NCBI GenBank assembly: GCA_018902385.1
Contig: JABSSW010000009.1
Coordinates: 62,001 to 126,000 of the forward strand
Direction of reading: 5' to 3'
Origin: Physcia stellaris
Taxonomy: Eukaryota > Ascomycota > Lecanoromycetes > Caliciales > Physciaceae
Length of the DNA stretch: 64,000 nucleotides
The first letter of the stretch is position 1, and each line of letters starts with the position of its first letter. Below, in pieces: positions 44,822 to 57,179 of this stretch. The notes under the pieces are model-generated. The model was given only the letters and a program-made list of their open reading frames with translations, did no database searches and was not told the origin of the DNA. Made by a program: the position numbers and the translations under genes.

Positions 44822-46634
44822 CTTTACGTTTGAGAGAATGTCCCAGCTGGGTATTCTAGCTCAAGAGGTCTTGTGTGCTCTTATAGAAAAGCAATCTAGG
44901 GGACAACTCACGATAATTTATTGACTGTACAGCGCATGCTGACTACTTGTTCGCTTGCGGGAATGTATTGTCAGCAAACTACAGTTATTGTCGTGGCTCC
45001 ATGCTCCAGCAGCAGGTGGTGAATTATTTCGCGCAGCCACACGAGTCTATCAAATTTGAAAGGGGTTTTCCACTTGAATCTAATAGCCACGATCATCTTT
45101 TCGATTCGAGACGAAGACAAGATATGGTGCCTAGTGTCTGGTCGTACAGTGCTCGGCCAGGAACTATGCCTGTACCAAAGACAACAGCGAGGTCTCGAAG
45201 AGAAGATCACGATATCATGATGCGGCGATATAAAGATACAGAGTATCAGCGCAGCAACTGGACTGTTAGATAATCTTCCAGTTGGCAGAGCGATCAGTCG
45301 GTCTTAGTTTGTCAGATAGATTTACAGCACAAGAGCAGTTTGCACCCGCATTAGCCGTGCTACTGCCAGCGGCTCGCCAACAAATGATCGTTAGTCAGAT
45401 ACAATCAACGAAGAGTCTAGTACGTCACGTCAACTTAAGCTTGGGCTTATCGTCTTGATTTCTGAGCATCCGGTTAGCCACAACCATGGCCCAATCAAGA
45501 CAACGGGTACTTGCCTCCTACTCCCTCTCAGCGTCACGAGCAGTCCGTTTTAATCCTTACAAATGGACCTTGTCCAGCGTGCCCTATCAAAGCCCCACAG
45601 GCTTCCAAGACCCAAAGCCTTGATCTTTGCAAGTACACGCAGATCAGTCACCGAGAACGATGTTGGCCTTGTAGTTGACATGTAATATTCCTGCTTAGAA
45701 GCCTTTGACGAAGGGGTTCCATGGACTTTCTGCAAGGAATGATAGACAGATGTAAGTGATAATGCACAAGCTGAATTGATAGTCCATATGTTGTCAAGCT
45801 ACTCGTCTTTTGTTTACTACCTACTCCGTAGGTACATGGAACACCAGCCGGTCAGCCTTTTAGCACTAAGGTCAGCCCAGGCAAATTCGGTCTCGCTTGG
45901 TTTTCTGAGACGCATGCGCATCCTGAAAACCACTGTGAGCGCTCGGTAGGTTCTTCAAACAGGTTACTGGCTTTAGTGTCTTGATGTAATGCTGATTGGA
46001 ATTTAAAGCTCGCTCTACACCCACAGAGGAAATGCGAAAACAAAATCAATATGTGGATGCCGAGCATTTCGAGGGATTCTCCTATGAAGTTTGTCTGGAG
46101 CTGATCAGCAGAGACGAGCAAAGATTTCTGTCTCGCCCTACTCGCTAATGAAATAACCTTACACGAGGATCAAGCGATGATCGGGAACAGCTTTAGGCAG
46201 TCAGAGCCGTCGAATCAATGCTTCCTTAGTTTTGGCTAATCCTAATATGTGCATAACTAGCACTGCCTATGGCATTCAGTGATGAAAAATCGCAGAGGGA
46301 GAGCCAGGCAACGATTCAAATTATCCCAAGCTTGAATTTATTCTCCGAGGCAGTTTGAAGCAGGCTTGAGGAATTCGACAGGTCGGTAAACATTCCCCGG
46401 AAGACGCGTAAGCCTGAGTATCGTCTTCTGAGAGAGCAAAAGGAGGCGCAAAGACGAGTTCGCGTGTAATTGATGTTGGAAAATGACTCCGGCGAGCGTC
46501 TAGGCGACTTGTGCAAATCCCGCCCATTCGGATTTAGGCATTCGCTTTATCTCCTGACGTACGAGTACACTTCTGTACATACGTACAATCTGCTTTCATC
46601 ATGCGCTGAGTCGAATCAACAGAGGATCGTAGCA
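44822..46634. other. Intergenic, about 1.8 kb, no gene supported
   Basis: Short frames on both strands (for example 44,947-45,273 + and 46,316-46,527 -) have no domain or splice support. A decayed gene remnant cannot be excluded. Confidence 0.4.
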
Positions 46635-48807
46635 ATGACCTCCTCGGCGGGGTCCAACGTGTTCGCTCTCACCGCAATTCTCGCCATCTGTACCCTGGTT
46701 CTTCTACTACTGCGCCATTTCCTACCACTGCGCTCCACGCCAGCCTACCTACTCGTGCCTATTTTCCTTGCTCTCGCCTTACCTATCAGTACCATACTTC
46801 TCGTACCGATAGATCTCGCTTCAAGCTCAAGGAACAAGGATGATGCCACAAGGGGGATTTGGCTTCCTCAGAGCGTCGTCTTGGTCGCGTGGCGCATAAT
46901 ATACTGGTTGACGTTTGCCTTGACGTGGTGGGCAAATCCCTCACAGACGTCTTAGACGAGGCTAATCTTGTGACACCAGGTTCATTCTGCCTCTACTCGG
47001 CGAGTACCTCGACTCTGGCTACCGGACTCCCAGGGACCGTCTCATATATTCCCTACGTTCCAATGGTCGCTACCAGCTGATTGCGCTAGCGTGTGGAACT
47101 GCCGGTCTCGTCTATATCCTTCTGCAGAATGGCTTCAAGGGGACTTCGGTCAAAGCTCTTATCATGGCGTATGTTGATGCTATAACGGCTAGGAAGCTAG
47201 GGCTAATGGCAGCTAGACTTGCATATTGCTGGGGCCTAATCTTTGCGATTTACCTCATGGGTCATGGACTGGTGGCAATACCACGGAGACTTATACGGAA
47301 TGCAAATACCAGCGGGCGACTTCGACGGCTTCAGGCGAACGCTCCTAAAGTTCACGATCGGCTGACAACCTCAATCGCCGAGCTTGAGGATTTGGAGGCA
47401 CAGGTCACTCTCTTGAGACAGCGGAAGAACGGTATATCTAGAGATCACCAAGAATGGATTGAAGAGCTGGCCGACATGTCGGATCTGCCGGAGGCACGGT
47501 ACCTGTCAAACGCACCGTACTCAGCTGGTGCTACAGTACCAGCTGTCATTACTGATCGATACCTTGCAGAATTATCAAGGAAGCTCAACCGGGCCAGGCA
47601 CAAGCGGATACGCTTCGTTGATGCTTGGGACCGGCTGGTCAGGAAGGCCTACGAGCTACAAGCAATACTAGATGCATCTACTACCAAGCGGCTGGATTTC
47701 GGAAAACCTTCACCGCATGCTTCCGTCTTGGAAAGGCTAACTTTGCTGACACCTTACACCCGCTACATGCTCTATGCGAAGATAATACCGGCGATAAGGC
47801 TCGCTCATGCCGTTGTTTTTGCTTTGGCTTCCGTCTTCGTCGTGTGGTCAGAATTGATCAAGTTCGCTGCTCCAAAGCTATCTGTGATCAGCCTTACGGT
47901 TGTTACACATCGTGGAGATGATAGCGAGGTTACTTTCGCCGGTCAGCTTATTGCATCTCTTTGGCTCCTCTACATGTGTAGTGCGGCATTGGCAAGCTTC
48001 GACGACGTAAAGGTTTGGGGCAATCGTGCTCTCGTTCGCAGAAATACATACGGTGAAAGTGCTGCGTGGTACTCTGGCCAGATAGCCAAACTGACCGTTC
48101 CACTCGCTTATAATTTTGTTACATTCCTTCCGGGCGGGATACATAAAGAGACAACATTCTACCATTTTCTTGGCAGCCTGATCAACCTGACGCCTCTTGG
48201 AAAGGGATTCGATTATTTCTTTCCAATGTTCATCCTCCTGCCCGTCTGCGCCGCTCTCTTCAACATATATGGACGAGTCAAGAACATCTTTAGCTTTGGT
48301 TTGATCGAGGATGATGACGAGGAGACCCCACCTGGCTTCGGAGGTGGAGGATGGCGTGAAGGCCGCGAACTCATTGAGCGCGAATTGAATGGGTCGTCAC
48401 AGCTGGGTCTGACTGCTCGCCGCGACGGGGTAGTGTCACCTCGAGCTTCGGGTCACAGTACACCTACAGGTACCGGAGGCCGACGGAGTCAGCTAGCAGC
48501 AACCCCCTCTGCAGGGCGGCCAGAACCTGTTCGCTCAAACACTGGCGAGCGGCAAGCGCAACGGCTTGCAGACGCGACAAGGGCTGCAGAAGAGGAAGAT
48601 GAAAACATCTTCCAGGGGTTTGCACACCGAGTACGGAACACCTTTGATACTGTTGAACGGCCGGAATGGCTTTCAGATCTTGGCAAGAGACCAAAATGGA
48701 TGGGAGGAGTGGACGGCTTAAATGAAAATAGTGGTCGGGCGGAGTCCGGGCGAGGGATAGGTAGATGGTTTGGAGGCCGACCTGCGGACGGAAGAGTCAG
48801 GTTGTAG
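46635..48807 (+). CDS. LMBR1-like multipass membrane protein
   Basis: Three exons: 46635-46927, 46980-47168 and 47217-48807, 690 residues. Hydrophobic helices begin at the N-terminus ('NVFALTAILAICTLVLLLL', 'YLLVPIFLALALPISTILLV'). The family's 'YRTPRDRLIYSLRSNGRYQL' loop follows in exon 2. A charged coiled-coil loop (about residues 205-265: 'LTTSIAELEDLEAQVTLLRQ') comes between membrane blocks, with more helices to about residue 540. The C-terminal 150 residues are Gly/Arg/Glu-rich and cytosolic-looking. LMBR1-domain proteins include the lipocalin receptor and lysosomal cobalamin exporter LMBD1; the role of the fungal branch is unclear. It sits between family genes but looks like a conserved unrelated gene. 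Confidence 0.82.
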
Positions 48808-49557
48808 GTCATGAGTTATACGTTGCATAGCGGTGGAGTTGGGTTTTCGGATCCGGGGTCACAGTGGTCTTGGGCACGCCTTGGGCATAGCGTGAGGACG
48901 GCAGGTGGATCACGGATCACGTATCAGATGATTAGAATTTTCAGTGCACATATATACTGCTATAATATCATCAACCCTTGTCACGTTTACGAGACTCGTG
49001 ATATTCACAAGGTATCAAAATAAATATTAAGGTAGAGACAGTACGGAGTAGAAAGTACTAGTGGATCGTGATCAGGCCAGGGCTTGGCATTCAGGGTCCA
49101 TTTGATTGGAGAAAAGGTGAGTGGCTGAAAGTGGTAAAAGACTCCTAGACAACTTCCAACCCATTGTTTGCTACCCTATCCTGTACATAATTCATATCTT
49201 CTCGGCTTATAATAGATGCCAGCAATCTTTAAAGACCGATCTCGCAGTGACTCCACGAACATGAGCCTCAAACGCTCGTAGAACGGGTGTATCTCTGCAC
49301 GTGCGACGAGAGTGGGATCAGTGCCCAGAAAGGACTCGTACAAACAACCACCTCTGCCTGTCCACCTCCTGCGGAAGAAGCAAACCGACAGCGCATTAGA
49401 CCAACCTGTTCATCCTTCGATTCATGCCATTAGCCGACAGGTGGAGCTAGCTTGGCAGCCAATCTACAAAATGGCTGAGAGGTAATCGGACTCCTAGATT
49501 TAACACAGCGTCGCGGACATTTCACCATTTCCATTGTGAGGAACGCTTAGAGAAAAT
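48808..49557. other. Intergenic, no gene seen
   Basis: 3' flank of the LMBR1-like gene and promoter region of the TeaR-like gene. Nothing specific is seen. Confidence 0.45.
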
Positions 49558-51577
49558 ATGGCAGCTGTGACAACTGTCACCCATCGGCGGGGTCTGAGCA
49601 ATGGCGGCGGCGGGGAGGACGATATCAATACATGGAACTATCCGAGGCCCAGCAGTCAAGAGGTATTCCCCTGCTTCCTGCAAACAAGATTCCCAACATT
49701 TGCGACTGTAGTCAGAGGCTTGAGCATTGAGAATGAGAATGATCACCAATCTGCTCACATTAAAAGCGGTGTTTCAATCACCCTCATCACCAACGCAGCT
49801 CACTGACTCGTTGTCTCTAGCAGAACGCAGGGCCGTCATTCTCCAAGCCATTCTCCTCCACCAATCAGCCTTCTACCCTGAGGAATGGAGACCCCGTGCC
49901 TACAGCTAGACTACAGGTCAATGGAGCATCGAAATATTCCCACGCTGCGGCACAGCATCTTGGTGGTCAGAAAGAGCTTGCGTTGACCTCACAAACACCT
50001 CCATCATCTCAGGCGAAAGAGGGGAATTATCTGACACCATACAAGCATGGGGCAAATCGACCGGCATTGGCTGATGCCAGCAGGAGTGGCAGTGAGAATG
50101 ATAGCTTGCTAGATCTCTACGGTCAACCCATTAGTAATCCTGGGAGCATTGAGAGGCGTGAACGGACACCTCCTCAACCTGCACTACCACAAGCAGACCC
50201 CTTGTTTACACTTGAGGATGAAGACCCTGAGCGATCGAGGTGGATCCACAGGGACAAGCTGGCGTTGATAGAAAGCCATGAGCTACAAGAAGCTGGGATC
50301 AAATTGCCTCGTCACAGTAGTCTTCGCGGAAGATCCGGCAGCAGGTCGAAAGGGAGAAAAAGTCACAGTAGGGGAGTCAGTCGGGATTTACCTGTAAACG
50401 GGACTCAAGAGCTAGAACTTGCAATATTACCTGGTAAGAACACCCAACGTCAGAGAAGTCGTTCACCAGACAAGCCGCAACAAGAAACTGGAGCTATTGC
50501 GACCGACATGGCTGAGTTCGATCTCCGGACGCCTGAGGAGATTGCATCTGACCCGCAATCTAGCCCAATGTACCGCCAGAATGGTCTTCGAGCAAGCTCA
50601 TCTCGAATACCATTACCAACATCGAGCCCAATGCCCATTCCACAAGAGCATCGAGAGAGGCACATACCTTTGCCAAGGACCCGAGGAACAAGCGGAAACT
50701 GGGGTTCAGCTGACGAAGACGGTATCGGGTACAACAAGCTGAGAAGGCGAAGCCAGAGTGTTGGAAGCCAGGTGCTCCTTGACGACGGCGAGCCTCTTAA
50801 CCCTATTGGTACTCCAAGAGGAGCTGCCAATGATACTTACACCACATCCCCTTCTACGTCACCGAAAAAGCAGGACACAGCTAGTAGCAAGGTTGTACCT
50901 ACTAACAACGCACGGAAAGCATCAGCAGCGCTTCGAAATGTTTCTGAACCGCCAAAAGCTAGGACTCCCTCAACTTCGTCACGGGTATCGCCTGCCACGC
51001 GACCCAAGTCACGTTCTGGACTAGAGCCTAGGCCTGCAACCGCCATCAACAGACCTGAAGGCGAAGCTCCGTGGCTAGCTGATATGTATAAGCCTGACCC
51101 TAGACTACCACCAGATGAGCAGTTGGTGCCTACGCACGCCAAACGTCTTCAGCAAAAGCAACTCGAAGAACAAGCGAAAGCTAATGCTTCCACCCCACCT
51201 CAAAAACATGACTTCAATCCTGTCGCCGTACATACTCAGAATGGGCTTCAGCCCCGTCGCCCACGGTTGCAAGGAGTCCGAGAGAATTGAATGAGAAAAG
51301 TTCCGCCGAGAACCAGGCCGGTTGGCCACTGGGCGTGACCCCAAAACCCTCCATGAGCAATACCAATGGCGGTACCACTGGCAATGCCAATGGGGGAGGA
51401 AACAGTCCAGGAGGCGCAAGCGACCACGCCGGCTACAGTACGATACCCAAAGTCAAGAGCACGCCCCCAATTGGCCCCCTATCTAGCCCCAAGCCTGATC
51501 AGCAGCCGATGAGGCGGGAGATGGAGAAAAGGGTCAACGAGAAGGAACCTGGATGCGGATGCTGTGTCATTATGTAA
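49558..51577 (+). CDS. TeaR-like cell-polarity protein with CaaX prenylation motif
   Basis: Exon 1 is 49558-49662. After a 158-bp intron (CTGAC branch) the second exon starts at 49,821. The protein is long, Ser/Pro-rich and disordered. Conserved islands are 'NTWNYPRPSS' near the start, 'PISNPGSIERRERTPP', and 'RWIHRDKLALIESHELQEAG'. The C-terminus is 'EKEPGCGCCVIM', a CaaX farnesylation site with nearby cysteines that could be palmitoylated. This fits fungal TeaR/Mod5, membrane anchors that receive the kelch protein TeaA/Tea1 at hyphal tips. The main frame stops at 51,288-51,290, and the CaaX-bearing part continues two bases out of frame from about 51,287. A 35-bp intron could reconcile them but is unusually short. 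Confidence 0.62.
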
Positions 51578-52189
51578 GAACCTTGGAGGTAGGCTTGCTA
51601 CTCGTGTTTCGTGGATAGGTGGGGAACTGAGTACGAGTACATACATGTCTCTTCTTCCACCTAAATACTTCAAGCGTGTTGCACTTTGAGCGATCGAAGG
51701 ATTGTGTTTTTGAGCATTCAAGCCCGGTTCCTGCAGGGCCCCTTTTCTACGACGAAATGATCATTGAACCCTTTGAGCTGGTTGGTTCCATGTGTATCTA
51801 AAATTATTCCCACTTTATATTGTACCTTTTCAACAACTGCTGCAGACCCTTCCGCGAGTTTGCCTTGATTGTTCCAGGTCTGTAAACCAGGTTTCTCGCT
51901 GGCGGACTATTACTTCTCACAGGCGATAAGGGATGAAATCATACTAACGACCCCTGATTGCTTCTTCAACAAAGAGCATATTTGTCTCCTGCAGGGTATC
52001 CGCAGACCTTTTAACTGACGAGTCTCTAGGAAACAATATCAATGAAAACCTTTAAGACATATAACCCTCAGAAATCCATCAGTCCAGCCAGATCCCTCCA
52101 AGTCAACCAGAAAGATCTCATTACCCAGACCTAGACTTACATCACCCTCTACAAGTCCACAGATATCTCCAAAACAAAAATAAGAAGCC
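51578..52189. other. Intergenic, promoter of family gene 9
   Basis: No gene is seen. An AT element CATATAACC near 52,060 lies about 130 bp before the ATG of family gene 9. Confidence 0.4.
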
Positions 52190-52996
52190 ATGGACCCCAC
52201 CGCGAACACCTTCGAAGCAGCCCTCTCCTCCCTCGCAGCGCTAACCGCGCTCCAACCACATCTGACAGGCGCCTCCCACCTCCTCAAACCCACGAAAAAG
52301 CTTATCGAGGAGAAAATCACCACACTAGCCAGAAGCCCCTCCCACACCACCAAACACCTCCCCCGCCTAGCGAAAATCCGCGGCGAGCTGCACCGGTGCA
52401 ATATATCCACCGCACAAGTGGACGCGCTCATCGACGCGCAATTGCGACCTCGTTCTGGGGTGGATGGGGCTGGATATCTAGCGTTGCTGGAGACTAGGCG
52501 TGTTCTTGCGAGCGAGGCACTTGGTTTCGAGTTCTCGAGGCTTGATGCGCTTATTGGTGATGTTGCGGAGCAGCTGCGTGATGATGAGGTGGTGGTGAAT
52601 CAGGTAGGATCTTTACCGCGTCGTCTCGGACGAGGGTATGTATAGTGTCGTTTGACTGATTGAGCGCGCACTACCCTAGATTCCGAGATCCGGGGAAAGG
52701 AAATCGTGGAGACGCCGCAGCCGAAAGCCAGCCAGGGCAGGGGAGAGACGGAGACGGAGAAGGGGGAAGAGGTGAGTTGGTCTGTCCAAAAAAGGGGTGA
52801 GATGGTAGGCTGATGATTTGTGGGATAGGCTTCTGGGATGGAGGTGATGAGTGATGTTGCTCCTGAGCAGGGGCCTGAGGGATCGGAGGAGGAGATGGAT
52901 TACGGTGATGAGGTCACGACTACTCCGATTCAGCCTCGCCGGTTGAGCTTGACGCTTTCTTCGCCGCATGAGAATCGAGGTGGGCGGCATGGATGA
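52190..52996 (+). CDS. Cluster family gene 9 (type A-like helical protein, acidic tail)
   Basis: Three exons: 52190-52603, 52688-52771 and 52829-52996, 221 residues, all introns phase 0. The helical module: 'FEAALSSLAALTALQPHLTG', 'KPTKKLIEEKITTLARSPSH', then 'KIRGELHRCNISTAQVDALI'. It matches gene 2 ('LLIDHKVGSLTRG', 'GTIKAAGFDTGSVKALIDEG'). After the family's phase-0 intron there is a disordered acidic part ('EEEMDYGDEVTTT') instead of a PH-like domain. The second exon's acceptor was placed at 52,687 because the nearer AG at 52,680 would break the frame. Strong codon bias and GC-rich coding resemble gene 4. Function unknown; it is the family member furthest from the Copia island. Confidence 0.65.
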
Positions 52997-54530
52997 GGGG
53001 GATTGAGAGGATTGAGTGGCGAAGGTGGCAAGTTGGGATGGGGTTTTGAGGGGTTAGGATATGTTGGGTTTCTCGTTTTGTTGTTAGAGGTACCGTTTTG
53101 GGGGCAGTGAGCCCTTGAAAGAATTTGTTTGCTGAGGGTGGGTAAGAAGGGGCTACCTACTGTGTCCAGTACCTGATGCTTAGCAGAAATACGATATTAC
53201 TTGAATTACTTTCCGTTCCCGATGACCGTACAGCACGCACTGCCCAACTCAGCCCACTATTTCTTTAAACTTTCGCTCCTTTAAACCAGAACAAAATTCA
53301 AATGTCGCCAGTTCATTCCACACGAAAAAGGGATTGCCATACAGACTTCCAAGGAGGATTACCCGTGAACGACCACCTATTATACTTCTCCCACTATGCA
53401 TATCTTCCAGAATCCTTTCGCCATTCCCCACTACACCTAACAGCATACGTAGCTAAGATTTACCACCTAGGACAATAGCAATGAGAGGAATCCTTGCCAC
53501 TCCTAAGGGTAGCTAGGCTGCAAATTACATGTATCAAGAGACGAAATTGTCATTTGAGGTGCTTTCGTCGCTACCGTTGTGAAATGCCTCTCGGAACCGT
53601 GTCCTTTACAGATAAGGTAGTTGCTTCGAGGACTGCACATCAAATGATCAGTCAACCCTGGATGTGATTTGATCGTCAGGGACATCTTCGATGTCTCGCC
53701 CTAAATCAGCCTTCGACCTCGATTTTACGGGGTTGAAAACTCTGCATCGCGGAATAGACAAATCTACAAGTGTTATACCACTCCAAAGCTTGCAAGCATA
53801 TACCTTAGCAATGGGAAAAGCTGGAGAGGTAGATTGTGCAGCGAATGCAACCTCGGGCGTGGAGTCCACGTGGGGAACTGAGTAATGAGTATGCGCGAGG
53901 GGCATAAGGCTTGCGAAGTTTGTCTCGTTTGCTGGGAGATGCCCCAATGAGAGCGAGAATGATCGTAGAGTCCTTTTAAATGGGCATGAAGCCAGGCTGA
54001 GCTGAGGTTATACTGATAGAGGGCATATAGCTCGGTTTCGTGACAGTCTCCGTCAGGTCAGCCCATACCGGGACGATTCATATTTCCTTTGAGGAGGGTT
54101 AACATTGGTCAGCGACGGGCAAGTGCACCATACATCAAACACGTAAATTATAGCATCTGATGCATGCTTTCCGCACGGATGAAGGAAGATTAGAGGTTAC
54201 ATTGGTCCTGTTCAGGTCGCCATATTAAAAAACCTTGATTTCTTGCCCATCCCGCTGTTTATACCAGTGACAGCGTTCGGTGACCTTCGGAGTTTCTCTT
54301 GAGGGCTTTTCGTTCCAAGGCTCTTTTGACCAGGCGACACTATCCTATAGCTCAAGACCGTCATCTTTGTTGAGAGCGGTCCCGAGCGGGTACAGGGCTA
54401 TAGAGAGATCTTCGAAATGCACGTTCCGTACCCTTAGTACAGCAGAAGACTGTACGACGTCCGTGTTTTCAACCGCGGTGAGGTGGTACGATGTCATTTG
54501 CGTACGTAAAAAGTGTCATCGCAAGTCGCG
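52997..54530. other. Intergenic, about 1.5 kb, no gene supported
   Basis: Short frames at 53,249-53,446 (-), 53,648-53,947 (-) and 53,691-53,885 (+) have no support. The right end is 3' flank of the F-box gene. Confidence 0.4.
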
Positions 54531-55640
54531 TCAATTCCAAAGTGTTGCAAGTATGGAGAATCCCAAACAGGTCAACAGTCTGTTATATCCAGCATGGGAA
54601 ACGGCGAAGAAGTGTAAATACCACCATTGTTGGGATTTACCTCCCACTAAGAGTCAAATGTCTCAGAGTGCTACTGTGAGCCGCAATGGTTTGAGGGCTA
54701 ATGTTGCCTTCGAACCCAAGTAGTACAAATTCCTCTAGTCCGGTATGAATTTGCAGAAGAGCTTCAAGCTTCCCCAAGTCAAAATAGCCCTGTTTATCCC
54801 GTCCACCTAAGTCAATTTTCAAAACCTTGATTCGGCATTCTTCCAAATTGCATAGAATATTGTTGAGCAGGTAGCCTACATTCCGGCAATCTCGGAGTTC
54901 CAGCGTTGTCAGCTTGGAGAAGTCTACCTGGGCCTGCAGTTCAGTCGGTTGAGGAGGGAATGAGTATCTCGAGAGCGAGAGATGCTGAATCGTCGATCTC
55001 AGGCTATCGGAATGTAAATGCGAAAGTCGAGATCGAGATGCACCTAAGACCTGGTTTGTGGTATGGAATTCCAAGTTCAGAGCCTGAACGATTTTCGGGC
55101 GGCAAGGGTGGTCTTGTAGCATACAGTATAAATCTGCTGGCATGACATCGGCCCCAGACCAGCTATAGTAATTCAGTAGCTGAAAAAAAAACTATCGATT
55201 ATGGGGCGAGGAACCTGACACACCAGAAATATTCCAAGTTGGTAAGAACATTGAGAAGCTTGCCGACATCGGTCATCAACGTCTTTCCTGGGGTGTTCGA
55301 AATATGTTCTTCTTGACAGCAAACAGCTAATCGCCTTGGAAACTTGCGATAATAAGGTTGATGCATCAAATGAAGCAGTTGCCTGGCAGGTCTGGAGCCC
55401 ATGCGCACATCAATATTGATGGAGCGATAAAGCCAAGGTGTGGCGGCAGCTCTGGCTCGTCTAGACACCAAACAAAGCGTTAGGAGGCATTTCTTATTCC
55501 CGTTGTCATAAAGCTTAGTCTCAAAATCAGCATCCGTACCGCAGAATTAGTATTGGTGCATTAATTACTTGTCGACAGATCTCAAAGAGAATGTCAGAAT
55601 CGAGGACGAGGATGTGAACGTTTGTAACGGTACTGTTCAT
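54531..55640 (-). CDS. F-box protein, short
   Basis: Four exons on the minus strand: 55640-55569, 55513-55220, 55179-54641 and 54579-54531, about 317 residues. The N-terminus 'LDSDILFEICRQLYDNGNK' and 'LLTLCLVSRRARAAATPWLY' is the F-box-like start common in filamentous fungi; F-box proteins carry substrates to SCF ubiquitin ligases. 'RLLHLMHQP'-type 'ARQLLHLMHQPYYRKFPRRL' and an LRR-like part ('KLTTLELRDCRNVGYLLNNI', 'STLRHLTLSG') follow. Intron 2 is only 40 bp. The last junction (GTAAAT donor) is uncertain; if unspliced, the protein ends at 54,637. Relatives are often longer, so the 3' half may be lost. Confidence 0.6.
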
Positions 55641-57179
55641 GGTACGTTAGATAAGATTTTTGATCGGTGATATACACCTGGACTGTCCAAGTAAAAGTTT
55701 TCAGGGAGAGTATAGAGCAAAATTTTCTTTAGGAGGCTCTATGTGTTGTTTGCTGCAATGAGAGGAGTACGGGTATGGAGATGAGCAGCAAGAACATCTC
55801 GGACGACGAATTTTCAAGGAACAGTGCTCCGAGCAAGCTGGAAGATGCAGCGTATCAGACGATGACAGCACTGCAAGCCAGGAATCCCAGGAACTACAGG
55901 GAGCATAATGAAGACACTAGTGAGGGTAGCAAGACGCAGCAGATGTAATGAAAGGGAGTCCCCTAGCCAGCTAGAGACTGCAGGAAGTGAATCCTGCTGA
56001 GTCTAATATTCATAACAAGGAGTGACCTGGTTGGGACAAACGCGAGGTTGCTTCTATAGAGCTCGATGAATATAGTGTGTTGCTTGCGGTCCTTTGGCTG
56101 GTGCGCATGTGTCTTCGCATAGACTCATGGTAACATTCTCAGAAGACCACTCACACAAAGTATCATATGATGCTGATAAGGCAACCAGGCGAACCACGCT
56201 TGATGATGCCGCCGAGAGGGGTTCTGCCGCACTAGTGCTTACTAATTCCGATGTACAGAACGCTTGCGAGCGCTTAGCACTCCTAGATCACTCCCCGTCC
56301 TATTAGAGTTCTGATTTTAACTTGTATACATCAACTTTGATGTTAAAATTTTCTCCTAAGCGCTGCAAACACGAGGCTAGACTAGAACTAGCTTAAGCGC
56401 GGGGCCAACCTCATTCACCGGCGCCAACATTTGCCTTTGGCTTGGCTCTTGTAGTCCAATCATATAAGGTAGTGATGGTGTGGCATGCCTGTGCCTCACC
56501 CTGGGGCACAAAACGAGACGCAATCGCGGTACACTTGTTTTATGATAGGTCCTTGTGATTTTACTCTTTCTCAGTTTATAAGCCACCGCTTCTGACTGGA
56601 TGCTAAAACCTTGAGGGATTCCATCTAAACTTCAAGCTGTTCATCAAACGTGTGCTCTACCTTTTAAGGCTACATCTCCGAATTGGAGACCGCCTTAATG
56701 CAGAGGTGGTGCCATTAATGTGAAATCCCCCACCGTGCAGGCAGTGTGGCCAAGGAAAGCGATAGACTTCCGTCTACGCACTGACACGGGCACGCAACAA
56801 TGGAGCAACCCCCAGATGAACCTAGGGGGAACCACTACAGATCTGGTCTCCCCAATATGCGAGCCTTTCAAATCGCTTCCATCCAACACTTGTCCTACAG
56901 AGTAAGGATCAGAACAATCCACCATCGATTCAATGCATGGTCCTTGGGTCGGATAAAGTGGTGCTAAGGCAAGGAGCTGTATAACGTTCCGATGGTTGTG
57001 GCTGAGACGAAACCCTTCTTCTCAACTGAAGTTGTCAGTTCGCTTACCGGGACCTCACCAGGGAGTTTATTGAATAAGCTTGATTACCTGAGAGTTTTCT
57101 TCTTTGTTCTCTTTTCCAGTTCTTGCCTCCTACAAACTTTACAAGCATTTCCAGTCTTCCTTCTCTCACGTGAGATAAA
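55641..57179. other. Intergenic, about 1.5 kb, one small open frame
   Basis: Apart from the small frame listed separately nothing is supported. The last 200 bases are promoter and leader of the rhodopsin-domain gene. Confidence 0.4.
55775..55948 (+). CDS. Small 57-residue open frame, doubtful
   Basis: A short ATG-to-TAA frame of hydrophilic, protein-like composition (MEMSSKNISDDEF, ending 'NEDTSEGSKTQQM'). It may be a fragment of a lost gene; no homology is recognised. Confidence 0.2.
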   Translation: MEMSSKNISDDEFSRNSAPSKLEDAAYQTMTALQARNPRNYREHNEDTSEGSKTQQM

